From positions 14,959,297 through 15,023,296 of the forward strand of contig OY986966.1 in NCBI GenBank assembly GCA_963920575.1: a stretch of 64,000 nucleotides of DNA. The letters run 5' to 3'. This document shows, one piece after another, positions 43,838-54,822 of the stretch. This DNA comes from Narthecium ossifragum. Taxonomy: Eukaryota; Streptophyta; Magnoliopsida; Dioscoreales; Nartheciaceae. A program made the translations under genes and the position numbers. Under the pieces are notes generated by a model. It made no database searches and had not been told where the DNA came from. It saw nothing but the letters and a program-made list of their open reading frames with translations. Numbering within the stretch: position 1 is the stretch's first letter; every line of letters starts with the position of its first letter.

Positions 43838-45502
43838 TGATGATGATGCATAATGTTATATTTTTATCCCTTAATACTTAGTCTCCTATGCTTATTTAGT
43901 TCCTAAATACACTCATTATTCTTATATTTTAATTTAGGATGCAATTGAAGTCCTTAAGTTGAAAAGAAGCTGATAAGAGTGCATGCATCAACTTCAAAGA
44001 TTAATCTGTACCTGCTCATGAAGAACCAGATGATGTGCCATATATGTTTGGAAATTTCTTGAAGTCTAAATTCTGGAGAATTTTACGGTTCGTGATTCCG
44101 AGATTCCTAGATGAAGTTACGGCAATTTTAGTACCGATGGCGCAGTCTGGATGGCAGAACAGTAATATGCTGGAAAGTTGGAGCGATCCGACACCCCAGT
44201 TGGATCGATCGGACTATGCAGAATCATGACAGAACATGTATTTTTTGGCTGAACATGGTCCGATCGATCGAACCATCCCTCCTACTGAGCCAGATTGATC
44301 CGACTCCTAGAGTTGGATCGATCGGACTCGGGAAATGTCAGAAATTGCAGATTTTTATGAGCCAAATCGATCGGACACCTAAAGTTCAATCGATCGGACT
44401 CAAAAATAGCCAGAGAAGGTGGATTTTTACGCATCCGATCGATCCAGCACCCATAGAACGATCGATCGGACTCGGGCGTAACTAGAAATTGAAGATTTTT
44501 AATGAGACTGATCGATCCGACACCCTGAGAAGGATCGATCGGACTTTCCCAGTGAATAAAATCGACGATTGTGATCTAATCCGAGGGTGGATACACTCAA
44601 GGCTATAAATAGGACTCTTTCTAGGGTTTGAGGGGCATTCTTGGACACTTTTGGCTGCTCTTTCTCCTCCTTTATATTTTTTCTAGGTTTTCTTTTGCTT
44701 TATGAAATCTTTTGGAGGATTGTTCTCGATGGCCCTGAGTGGCTAAATCTTGATCCTTGGTCGAGGAGACTGAAACCTCGGAATCAATGAAACTGTGAGA
44801 TCTAATTTATTTTTGTTGTTCAGTTTATACATGAGTATTGGATGTTCTTCTGAGATTAAATCTTCATGATTACCTTGTCTAATTGCTAGGAGGCCTACTA
44901 GTTTATTATTCATGGTGATCTACCGCTAGGTTTGATATCAAATCCGGAATTGTTTGATCCCTCTAATCTGCGAAGCAACTAGGGTTTAATAATCTACTGC
45001 GTTTCAGAGATTGTTAGGTCTTAGGAAGAATATTCAACTAGATTAAATGCAACCGCTTGTGCTTGCGTTGTTTAGCTTCATCGATCTCCCTATTCTTAAC
45101 GCTGCTACTAGATTAAATTTACAGCGCTTGTCTTAGGTTGTCGAGTAGTTAGGGTTGATTAGATCGCTTGTTTCTAATTAACTATGATTGAGGAGAGATT
45201 TGGATTTCATTCGGACGGTGAATATTCATGGTATAAATTGATTGATACTTGCATCTATGATCAGTTATTGGATTCCGATGGTGGATGTTGACTCAGACCA
45301 AGGTTTGTTCTCTTGATTTAATTAAACTCTTCGCATTAGATTATTTCTTTACTGTTTTTCCTCACGTTTAAAGCCCCCCATCTTTGTTCACTAAGCAGAA
45401 AACAAGACTAAACACTCTTCATGGGATCGACTCGTACTCGCACTACTACATTTATTTTAACGAGTACTGGATTTATTTTTGAGTGCTTGCGACAGCACAT
45501 CA
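43838..45502 (+). repeat. A-type LTR with polypurine tract before and primer-binding site after
   Basis: Full-length A-type LTR (TGATGATGATGC...GCACATCA) with GATCGATC array (about 44200-44545) and TATA box at 44604-44611. A polypurine tract precedes it and the tRNA-Asp primer-binding site (45508-45525) follows. It therefore served as the 3' LTR of one unit and the 5' LTR of another. Confidence 0.88.
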
Positions 45503-45507
45503 AATTT

Positions 45508-45525
45508 TGGCGCCGTTGCCGGGGA
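45508..45525 (+). promoter_or_regulatory. Primer-binding site (tRNA-Asp) after the 43838 LTR
   Basis: TGGCGCCGTTGCCGGGGA, five bases after the LTR end. Confidence 0.93.
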
Positions 45526-45880
45526 TTTTTATGGATTGATTATATTTTCCTATATCTTGGTGTTGATATAGGGTTTGTATACACGTTAATCTAGGGTTTG
45601 TATACACGTTGATGCTCCCTAATCCTTCATGCATCCGCCGATCGATTTGACCACGCAGAAACGTGATAGAACCTATGTTTTTCAGCCATAAGGGATCCGA
45701 TCGATCTCTCCATCCCTCCTATGGGGTCCGATCGATCCGACACCCATAGTCCGATCGATCGGACTCGGGAAAAGCCAAAAACAGCGGATTTTTATGCAAC
45801 CGATCGATCGGACTAGTGAATGGCTAGTTCTCCTACAATATATCACATTAAGGTTTTAGATCTAGGGTTTGTATACACGT
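45526..45880 (+). repeat. Inverted counterpart of 43190-43480 (D/E LTR fragments)
   Basis: Contains the same D-LTR/E-LTR junction as 43369 but in the opposite orientation (CCTAATCCTTCATGCATCCGCC near 45611), then E-array sequence to about 45812, then small D-LTR scraps up to 45880. Confidence 0.78.
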
Positions 45881-47520
45881 TGATGTGCTGTCGCAGGCAC
45901 TCAAAAATAAAACCAATACTCTTTACGATAAATGTAGTAGTGTTAGTACGAGTCGATCCCACGAAGAGTGTTTAGCCGAGTTTTGTGCGTAGTGAACAAA
46001 GATAGGGGGGGTTTAACCGTGAGGAAAAACAGTAAAGAAATAATCTAAAACGAAGAAACAAGTTGAATCAAGAGAACAAACCTTGGTCTGAGTCAACATC
46101 CACCATCGGAATCCAACAACTGATCATAGATATAAGTATCAATCAATTCATACCATGAATATTCACCGTTCGAATGAAATCCGAATCTCTCCTCAATCAT
46201 AGTTAATTAGAAACAAGCGATCTAATCAACCCTAACTACTAAACAACCTAAGACAAGCGTTGTAGATTTAATCTAGGAGCAGCGTTAAGAATAGGGAGAT
46301 CGATGAAGCTAAACAACACAAGCACAAGCGGTTGCATTTAATCTAGTTGAATATTCTTCCTAAGACCTAACAATCTCTGAAACGCAGTAGATTATTAAAC
46401 CCTAGTTGCTTCGCAGATTAGAGGGATCAAACAATTTCGGATTTGATATCAAACCTAGCAGTAGATCGCCATGAATAATAAACTAGTAGCGCTCCTAGTA
46501 ATTAAACAAGACAATCATGAAGATTTAATCTCAGAAGAACATCCAATACTCATGTATAAACTGAACAATAAGAATAGATTAGATCTCACAGTTTCATTGA
46601 TTCCGAGGTTTCAGTCTCCTCGACCAAGGATCAAGATTTAGCCACGCAGGGCCATCGAGAACAATCCTCAAAAGATTCCAATAAATAAGATAAAACCTAG
46701 AAAAAATATAAAGGAGGAGAAAGAGCAGCCAAAAGTGTCCAAGAATCCCCCCTCAAACCCTAGAAAGAGTCCTATTTATAGCCTCAAGTGTATCCAACCT
46801 CGGATTAGATCACAATCGTTGATTTTCTTCACTGGGAAAGTCCGATCGATCCTTCTCGGCGTGCCGGATCGATCCGTCTCATTAAACTCTTCGATTTCTA
46901 GTTACGCCCGAGTCCGATCGATCGAACTATGGGCGCTGGATCGATCGGATGCGTAAAAATCCACCTTCTCTGGCTATTTTTGAGTCCGATCGATCGAACT
47001 TTAGGTGTCCGATCGATTTGGCGCATAAAAATCTGCAATTTCTGACATTTCCCGAGTCCGATCGATCCAACTCTAGGAGTCGGATCGATCTGGCTCAGTA
47101 GGAGGGATGGTTCGATCGATCGGACCATGTTCAACCAAAAAATACATGTTCTGTCACGATTCTGCATAGTTGGATCGATCCAACTTTCCAGCATATTACT
47201 GTTCTACCATCCAGACTGCGCCATTGGTACTAAAATTGCCGTAACTTCCTCTAGGAAACTCGGAATCATGAACCGTAAAATTCTCCAGAATCTAGACTTC
47301 AAGAGCTTTCCAACTATATATGGCACATGATCTGGTTCTTCATGATCAGGTACAGATTAATCTTTAAAGTTGATCCATGCACTCTTTTTAGCTTCTTTTC
47401 GACTTAAGGACTTCAATTGCATCCTAAATCAAAATATAAGAATAATGAGTGTATTTAGAAACTAAATACGCACAGGAGACTAAGTATTAAGGGATAAAAA
47501 TATAACATTATGTATCATCA
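45881..47520 (-). repeat. A-type LTR, reverse orientation
   Basis: Begins TGATGTGCTGTCGCAGGCAC (reverse of the A LTR end) and finishes ...ACATTATGTATCATCA at 47520. TATA box at 46773-46780 and GATCGATC array at about 46842-47190 in reverse. Complete LTR length. Confidence 0.9.
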
Positions 47521-47544
47521 CTCAAATTAAACTAAACCCTGCAT

Positions 47545-48749
47545 CATCGGACAACTAAAGTTGGATCGATCGGACTCAAAAATAGCCAGAGAAGGTGGAT
47601 TTTTATGCATCCGATCGATCCAGCACCTAAAGTTCGATCGATCGGACTTGAGAATTAAAGTTTGACAGAACGTATACATTCTAGAGGAGCACAGTTCGAT
47701 CGATCCATCCATCGATCGGATTCGGGCGTAAATAGAAGTTGAACATTCTAATGAGACCGATCGATCCAGCACCCCGAGAAGGATCCATCGGACTTTCCCA
47801 GTAAAGAAAATCAACGATTGTGATCTAATTCGAGGGTGGATACACTTGAGGCTATAAATAGGACTCTTTTTAGGGTTTGAGGGGGGATTCTTAGACACTT
47901 TTGGCTGCTCTTTCTCCTCCTTTATATTTTTTCTAGGTTTTCTTTTGCTTGATGAAATCTTTTGGAGGATTGTTCTCGATGGCCCTGCGTGGCTAAATCT
48001 TGATCCTTGATCGAGGAGACTGAAACCTCGGAATCAATGAAACTGTGAGATCTAACTTATTTTTATTGTTCAGTTTACATGAGTATTTGATGTTCTTCTG
48101 AGATTAAATCTTCATGATTACCTTGTTTAATTGCTAGGAGGCCTACTAGTTTATTATTCATGGTGATCTACAGCTAGGTTTGATATCAAATCCGGAATTG
48201 TTTGATCCCTCTAATCTGCGAAGCAATTAGGGTTTAATAATCTACTGCGTTTCAGAGATTGTTAGGTCTTAGGAAGAATATTCAACTAGATTAAATGCAA
48301 CCGCTTGTGCTTGTGTTGTTTAGCTTCATCGATCTCCCTATTCTTAACGCTGCTACTAGATTAAATCTACTGCGCTTGTCTTAGTTTGTCCAGTAGTTAG
48401 GGTTGATTAGATCGCTTGTTTCTAATTAACTATGATTGAGGAGAGATTCGGATTTCATTCGGACGGTGAATATTCATGGTATAAATTGATTGATACTTGC
48501 ATCTATGATCAGTTATTGGATTCCGATGGTGGATGTTGACTCAGACCAAGGTTTGTTCTCTTGTTTTAATTCAACTCTTTGCTTTAGATTATTTCTTTAC
48601 TGTTTTCCTCCCGTTTAAAACCCCCCATCTTTGTTCACTAAGCACAAAACAAGACTAAATACTCTTCGTGGGATCGACTCGTACTCGCACTACTACATTT
48701 ATTTTAACGAGTATTGGTTTTATTTTTGAGTGCCTGCGACAGCACATCA
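47545..48749 (+). repeat. A-type LTR, 5' truncated
   Basis: Starts inside the GATCGATC array and continues through the TATA box (47853-47860) to GCACATCA at 48749. A primer-binding site (48755-48772) follows. Confidence 0.88.
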
Positions 48750-48754
48750 AATTT

Positions 48755-48772
48755 TGGCGCCGTTGCCGGGGA
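48755..48772 (+). promoter_or_regulatory. Primer-binding site (tRNA-Asp) after the 47545 LTR
   Basis: TGGCGCCGTTGCCGGGGA, five bases after the LTR. Confidence 0.93.
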
Positions 48773-49609
48773 AGTTATGTTTGCAAGTGTCATTGTGACC
48801 TCGAATAGAATCAAAGCAAGTTTTAGAGAAACAAATCCATGGAAGAATATCTCTCATGAAAGAAATTAGTGAGACTGATAGGAATGTGTCAGTCTAAAGG
48901 CTCAAAATCTCACCAGCTTTTGTCTACTCATTCAGTCACTACCAACACAAAGTACAAACAGGGCCAGACCTGATAATTTAGTCACTCCCAAACAACTATT
49001 AAGTGATTAGATCGACTCTTGGAATGTGTCAGACTTGATCAAGCTGTGCCTAAACAACTATTAAGTGATCTACTGAGTAACCGGGTGTTCTTGCCTCAGG
49101 AAGCAGGGAGCTCGCGTAAAAAGGTAGAACCACTTATAGCTATAAAAAAAAACTATTAAGTGTTTTGCTAAGTAACCGGGTCTTTGCGCCTCAAGAAGCG
49201 GAGAGTGCTCACGTAAAAGGCAAAGTGTCTGATAGTTGAAAAGAAAAAAAGAAAGAAAGAGCATGATGTACTTAAAGTGCGAGGGTTGGATGATTGGTCA
49301 TGAAGATAGTAGTGTGTTTGGACTAATGGTGGGTAGAAGTTGCTTCTGCACGTAACATTTATTTGTCACGTCACATGTGTTCTTCTGGATGGTGATTAGC
49401 ATGTTTGATGTGTAGAAGTTGGTTTCATGTGTTGGTAGTATGTGTATGAGTATAAGAAGTTCCCATGCTCTGTACTGCATAAAACACTATCGACTTGATA
49501 AGGTAGAATTTTTATCATGCATGTCTACATCCTTGAACCGTTAGTGTGCTTAATTATATTCTATGCGCTTTGAATTGCTAGAGACTAGCAATAAACTGGT
49601 TGGGGGGTG
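48773..49609 (+). repeat. Mosaic internal region: inverted A 3' segment joined to E 3' region
   Basis: 48780-48955 is the inverted copy of element A 21945-22105 (the GACAAAAGCTGGTGAGATTTT block). From about 49033 it matches element E 56103-56677, including the hairpin pair, and ends with the tract GGTTGGGGGGTG before the LTR at 49610. No coding capacity. Confidence 0.82.
49055..49240 (+). ncRNA. Tandem pair of AGTAACCGGG hairpins (structured RNA candidate), 49-kb copy
   Basis: First hairpin: arms TCTAC (49069-49073) and GTAGA (49124-49128), extended by AAGTG/CACTT and CTAT/ATAG. Second: arms TTTGC (49164-49168) and GCAAA (49220-49224), with outer AACTAT/ATAGTT. Both enclose AGTAACCGGG and CGTAAAA. 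Nearly identical to 56126-56312. Confidence 0.62.
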
Positions 49610-50916
49610 TGATGAGTGCATGAAAGTACACTCTGAACAGTCTTATAACCATCTCAATTGCTAGATTATTATCCTTAATCAGCATTTTTATTACTATTTT
49701 TACATCTATATGTTGCTTCACATGGTTGTTTGAAAAATGCAGGAAATTGGGGCTAAAAGAAGCTGAAAAGAGTATATAGATCAACTTCAAAACTTAATCT
49801 ATACCTGCTCATGAAGAACCAGATAAAGTGCCATATATGGTTGGAAAGCTCTTGAAGTCTAGATTCTGGAGAACTTTACAGTTCGTGATTCCGAGTTTCC
49901 TAGAGGAAGTTACGACAATTTTAGTACCGATGGCGCAGTCTGAAGGGCAGAACAGAAAATAAGTTGGAAGTCCGATCGATCCGCCGATCGATCGGACCAC
50001 GCAGAAACGTGACAGAACCTATGTTTTTCAGCCATAAGGGATCCGATCGATCCCTCCATCCCTCCTATGGGGTCCGATCGATCCGACACCCATAGTCCGA
50101 TCGATCGCACTCGGGAAAAGCCAAAAACAGCGGATTTTTATGCAACCGATCGATCCAACACCCATAGTTCGATCGATCGGACTTGGGAATTAAAGGATGA
50201 CAGAACGTATGCTTTTTAGAGGAACACAGTTCGATCGATCCATCCATCGATCGGACTCGGGAATAGCCAGAGACGGAGGATTTTTACGAAACCGATTGAT
50301 CCGACTCCCTTAGTTCGATCAATCGGACTCGGGCGTAAATAGAAGTTGAAGATTTTAATGAGACCGATCGATCCAACATCCCGAGGAGGATCGATCGGAC
50401 GTTCCCAGTGAATTAAATCAACGGGTTAGATCAAATCCGTTGATGGAGAGACTTTGGGGCTATAAATAGGACTCTTTCTAGGGTTTGTGGGGGACTTCTT
50501 GGACATTTTTGGAGGCTCTTTTCTGGACGTTTCCCAAAGGAAGAAGATGAAGACATCTCCATCTATGGCCGAGTAATCCGCGGGCATGGCGGACGGATGA
50601 TCTAGCGAGGAGTAGGGTTTCTTCTCCAACGATGGTTCATGTTTTTAATCTTTATTGTTAAACTCTTTTTATGTATTGGATCTTCACATATTGCTTTGTG
50701 GTTAAACATTATTATAAATACAGTCATGCTTCTTTTATGATATTGTGATCCAATAGTTATCTCTTTTGATTCTCCTACCGAGTCTCACGAGACCTTTGCT
50801 ATGCATTGCTCGTAGTGACAGCTGGTATTGTGTATTCTTAGGGATCTGGTAAGACAAGGTTGGGGCTCTATCCCGTGAGATCTTTGCTATGCATTGCCGA
50901 TTGTGAGAGTTGGTAT
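49610..50916 (+). repeat. E-type LTR, 3' truncated
   Basis: TGATGAGTGCATG start after a polypurine tract; GATCGATC array at about 49970-50400; TATA box at 50461-50468; stops near 50916, where the E LTR would continue GTGTATTCTTAG. Confidence 0.88.
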
Positions 50917-51075
50917 TGTTGATCCTAACCTTGTTTTGATGATGCCAATATACATTAAATGATAAAATATAATGTTTAATATTTATTACCCTTTTAATTG
51001 GAGATATTAAATTTAATATTCAAGTGATTTTGTACTGACGGTCGATGCAATGATCGACCGTGGGAATGGGACGGT
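50917..51075. other. Short unidentified sequence between E-type LTRs
   Basis: Begins TGTTGATCCTAACCTTG and continues TTTTGATGATGCCAA, a style of LTR start seen in copia/SIRE elements, but only about 160 bp is present, so the assignment is a guess. Confidence 0.3.
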
Positions 51076-51447
51076 TGATGAGTGCATGAAAGTGCATTCT
51101 AAATAGCCTTATAACCATCTCAATTGCTAGATTATTATCCTTAATCAGCATCTTTATTACTATTTTTATATCTATATGTTGCTTCACATGGTTGTTTGGA
51201 AAATGCAGGAAATTGGAGCTAAAAGAAGCTGAAAAGAGTATATGGATCAACTTCAACAATTAATCTGTACCTGCTCATGAAGAATCAGATGATGTGCCAT
51301 ATATGGTTGGAAAGCTCTTGAAGTCTAGATTCTAGGAAATTTTACGGTTTGTGATTCCGAGTTTCCTAGAAGAAGGTACGGCAATTTCAGTACCGATGCG
51401 CAGTCTGAATGGCAGAAAGGAAAATAAGCTGGAAGTACGAGCGATCC

Positions 51448-51790
51448 GCCGATCGATCGGACCTGACAAAATCGTGACAGAACATGCATTTTTTGGCTGA
51501 ATATGATCCGATCGATCCCTCCTTCGCTCCTATAGGGTCCGATCGATCCGACACCAATGGTCCGATTGATCGGACTCGGAAAAAGTCAAAAATAGCGGAT
51601 TTTTACTCAACCAATCGATCAAACATTCATAATCCGATCGATCGGACTTGGGAATTAAAGGGTGACAGAACGTATGCTTTTTAGAGGAGCAGAGTTCGAT
51701 CGATTCGTCCATTGATCGGACTCGGGCGTAAATAGAAGATTGGAGATTTCAAGAGACCGATCGATCCAACATCCCGAGAAGGATCGATCG
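51448..51790 (+). promoter_or_regulatory. GATCGATC palindrome array in the E promoter
   Basis: About six perfect GATCGATC sites plus variants GATTGATC, AATCGATC and GATCGATT that differ by C-to-T or G-to-A at CpG. It ends about 60 bp before the TATA box. Several variants here are still perfect in the 3' LTR (for example near 57163 and 57303). Confidence 0.82.
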
Positions 51791-52187
51791 GACTTGCCCA
51801 GTGACGAAAATCAACGGTTTTGATTAATCCGAGTTTACTAATTCTTGGACCCTATAAATAGGAAACTTAGGGCTAATCAAAGGGGACTTCTTGGACGTTT
51901 TTGGAGGCTCTTTTCTGGGTGCTTCCCAAAGGAAGAAGATGGAGGAATCTCCATCCATGGCCGAGTAATCCGCGGGCATGGCGGACGGATGATCTAGCGA
52001 GGACTAGGGCTTCTTCTCCAACAGTGGTTCACAGTTTTTAATCTTTATTGTTAAACTCTTCTTATGTATTGGATCTTCACAGATTGCTTTGTGGTTAAAC
52101 ATTATTATAAATCCAGTCATGCTTCTTTTATGATATTGTGATCCCATAGTTATCTCCTTTGATTCTCCTACCGAGTCTCGTGAGACC

Positions 52188-52410
52188 TTTGCTATGCATT
52201 GCCCGTAGTGACAGATGGTATTGTGTATTCTTAGGGATCTAGTTAGATAAGGTTGGGGCTCTATACCGTGAGATCTTTGCTATGCATTGCCGATTGTGAG
52301 AGTTGGTATTGTGTATTCTTAGAGATCCGGTTAGAGTTAGGGCTTTGTCCCGATGAACTTTTGCTGCGCGTTGCCTGTAGTGATAGCCGGTATCGTGTAT
52401 TCTTAGGTTT
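52188..52410 (+). repeat. Three tandem copies of a 75-80-bp unit in the E LTR
   Basis: The block (ACC/AGA/AAC)TTTGCT-(A/C)G-(A/C)(A/G)TTGCC...TATTGTGTATTCTTAG(G/A)GATC occurs at about 52188, 52270 and 52345. The same repeats are at 57788-58010, and in reverse at 42330-42560. Confidence 0.75.
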
Positions 52411-52811
52411 GGTTGGATGAAGTTAGAACTATAAAAAGGAAGAACAAATCGTAGGAAGAGACATTTATATATTTTATCAGATTGATAATTCTTTATCTTC
52501 CGGTTAAGGTGATTGGGATGTGAATCCCGTAACTGTGTATCATATGAACCATTGAGAAGAGAAGAGCCTAAATCTGAGTGACGTGATTCCTGAAGCCTAG
52601 CCTCATTCAAATCTTGATTTCTTTCGTTAACTTTATCTTACCATTACATCTTCGATCTATTTCCTTAACTTTTACGCTCTTGATTGTTTTCAATATATTG
52701 TTATCTGTGTTTCTGGATCTTTCCTGCTTGTCTCTCTGTGGGATTCGACCTCTCTTATGCTGTACTGCACCGCGACCGCTGTGCGTGACACATTTGAGCG
52801 ACATCAAAAAT

Positions 52812-52829
52812 TGGCGCCGTTGCCGGGGA
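52812..52829 (+). promoter_or_regulatory. Primer-binding site of element E (tRNA-Asp)
   Basis: TGGCGCCGTTGCCGGGGA, five bases after the 5' LTR. Confidence 0.94.
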
Positions 52830-52992
52830 GACGGTTCAGAAAAGCGCCAGAATTAGATCACGATGATTGAAGACATCGAGGGTGGTAACCTTTTCTTTAG
52901 TTTTCTTTATTTTCTTTTTAGTTTTTATTTTGATTTTTCGTTTTCCTTTTACCTGTTAAAAAAAACTGACCAAAAAAAAAACTGATAAAAAG

Positions 52993-54696
52993 ATGGAAAA
53001 TGAATTATATCAATACTATTTGAGATCATGTTCTATGAAGTCGAAAGATGGAATGTCAAAAACAACAGTTCGTAAGAAAAGTATATACGAATTGAGCTTG
53101 GAGAATAGAACGAGTCGTGTTTTTGTCAATGAGTATCTTCCTACTTATATGATTAACGCATTGAAAAGAAAGATTTCATCCTTTGCACAACAGAATGATG
53201 AGACATTATGTGATGCATGGCAACGATTTAAAAGTTTAATAGTTTCATGCCCTCAACATGGTTATCCTAATTGGCGTTTAGTTAGCTATTTTTATTATGG
53301 ATTAACTAAGCATGAACGTCAAATTCTTGAAACAAGATGCAAGGGTGAGTTTTTGCAGATTGATCCTGATGAAGCTATGAAGCACTTGGATGAGCTTGTT
53401 GAGATGACTCATACACAGACAGTTCCGGAGCGTTGGGATGATTATCATGGCCATATCACTGCCAAATTCTACAAGCATCCCATTGTCGCCTCAACGTCCA
53501 ACAGCTATCTGCAACACAATGAGCCTTTCTACTCTTATCCTAGTGCTTATGATGATTACGTGCATGATACTTATGTTGCTACTTCCCATGATGTGCATGT
53601 TGATGAGCCTAACACGTATGATGCATGTGTCAATGACTTTAGTGCTTCTGATGCATACATCCATGATTTTAATGTTTATGGTGCACATGCTGAAGATCTT
53701 CATGTTGATGATGCATATGCTCATGACGGTAGTGCTAGTGTGCATGTTCAAAATTCTAGTCCTATTGATGCACAAGCTATTGATTCTAATGCATGTGATG
53801 CATATGCATATGATTTTAGCGCTCATACGCATGTTCATGATACTAAAATTCACTATGCATACGCTCATGATTCCAATGTTAGTAATGCACATGTTCATGT
53901 CTCTGATGCTGGCGATGCACATGTTTCTCCACAACTTTCTATGGCAGAGATTTTGGACTTACTTAAGGAGGCTAAAACCCAGCCTAATTTTGACTCTTTC
54001 ATTCTGCAGTTACTTATGAAGGACGAGGAGAAATCACGCCAACTATGCGAGGTAATCACATCTTTTAGCGTGCACGAACTCGGATGGACACATCATATGG
54101 AAGAAGACGAAGTACTCCAGTACGGGCCGACCAGCAACGAGGAAGATCTAGACTACTTCCAAGACCACCAAGACCATGTATTCGTTGAACCTCCATCGGC
54201 TGAACTTCAAGTCATTACTTCTAAGCCACAAGGTATATTTCCAGTGTTTATTTCATCTCCTTGGATAGTCAGGAAGAACATGACCTTGATAGATATTTTT
54301 AAACTTCGACGGATTTATTTCAGATTTTGTGATCTTACCATCCTTGACCACGAGCATGATGGCATTATTGATAGGTCATTGGATGAGTCACAGACACTTG
54401 AGCACAATGATGACATTATTGATAGGTCATTGGATGAGTCATTGACACTTGAGCATAATGATGACACACATTTCGATTTGAGAGATCCAAGTATCTTGTT
54501 TATTGGAGTTGGCATGCAAAAGTTAGCTCTCCTACTTGTCATATGTCACTTGGATTCACATGGTAAACTACTCTTGGTGATATTACTATCGTTAACCTTC
54601 CCGGCCATGGCACTTACTGATTTTGCATATCATCGTGCTAGGGCACGGCCGCCAAGGGCGCGGTTAAAAATCCATGTCTTATATATAGTAGTTTAG
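52993..54696 (+). CDS. Element E gag-derived ORF with Asp/His/Ala repeats
   Basis: ATG at 52993, 567 codons, uninterrupted. Residues 30-145 carry the C-terminal half of a retrotransposon gag domain (DETLCDAWQRFKSLIVSCPQ, LVSYFYYGLTKHERQILE, DPDEAMKHLDELVEM). Residues of about 186-312 are a degenerate repeat of roughly 10-13 residues rich in D, A, H, Y and V (DAYIHDF, DAYAHDG, DAYAYDF, YAYAHDS). Residues 457-491 are two copies of a 17-residue acidic unit (IIDRSLDES-TLEHNDD). Residues of about 508-543 are strongly hydrophobic in two stretches, followed by a basic tail (RARARPPRARLK). No zinc knuckle or protease. It could encode a particle protein or be drifting; the long open frame argues for recent constraint or youth. 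Confidence 0.75.
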   Translation: MENELYQYYLRSCSMKSKDGMSKTTVRKKSIYELSLENRTSRVFVNEYLPTYMINALKRKISSFAQQNDETLCDAWQRFKSLIVSCPQHGYPNWRLVSYFYYGLTKHERQILETRCKGEFLQIDPDEAMKHLDELVEMTHTQTVPERWDDYHGHITAKFYKHPIVASTSNSYLQHNEPFYSYPSAYDDYVHDTYVATSHDVHVDEPNTYDACVNDFSASDAYIHDFNVYGAHAEDLHVDDAYAHDGSASVHVQNSSPIDAQAIDSNACDAYAYDFSAHTHVHDTKIHYAYAHDSNVSNAHVHVSDAGDAHVSPQLSMAEILDLLKEAKTQPNFDSFILQLLMKDEEKSRQLCEVITSFSVHELGWTHHMEEDEVLQYGPTSNEEDLDYFQDHQDHVFVEPPSAELQVITSKPQGIFPVFISSPWIVRKNMTLIDIFKLRRIYFRFCDLTILDHEHDGIIDRSLDESQTLEHNDDIIDRSLDESLTLEHNDDTHFDLRDPSILFIGVGMQKLALLLVICHLDSHGKLLLVILLSLTFPAMALTDFAYHRARARPPRARLKIHVLYIVV

Positions 54697-54822
54697 TTTC
54701 CTCGATTTGCTTTCTTGTATGCTTGAGAATGCTTGAGTTATTTTTATGTTGTGTGCTTGTATATTTGCTTTTGTTTTTGGTTTGTTTTGCTTTTGTTCTT
54801 AGGTGCTCGAGCAGCCCCCGCT

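Larger units (their letters stand above)
51076..52806 (+). repeat. Element E 5' LTR
   Basis: TGATGAGTGC...GCGACATCA. GATCGATC array at 51448-51790 (about six perfect sites and several decayed), TATA box TATAAATA at 51853-51860, then repeats of a TTTGCTATGCATTGC...GTGTATTCTTAG block in the transcribed part (52188-52410). Confidence 0.95.

Noticed and set aside
50917..51075. Copia/SIRE-type LTR
   Set aside because: Only a TGTTGATCC-like beginning and about 160 bp are present. Too little to assign.
53438..54019. Met/Leu/Ile-rich 193-codon ORF and its minus-strand counterpart (53491-53934)
   Set aside because: Both are shadows of the Asp/His/Ala repeat coding in the 52993 ORF. Repeated GATGCA codons read as MHM or CIT in other frames.
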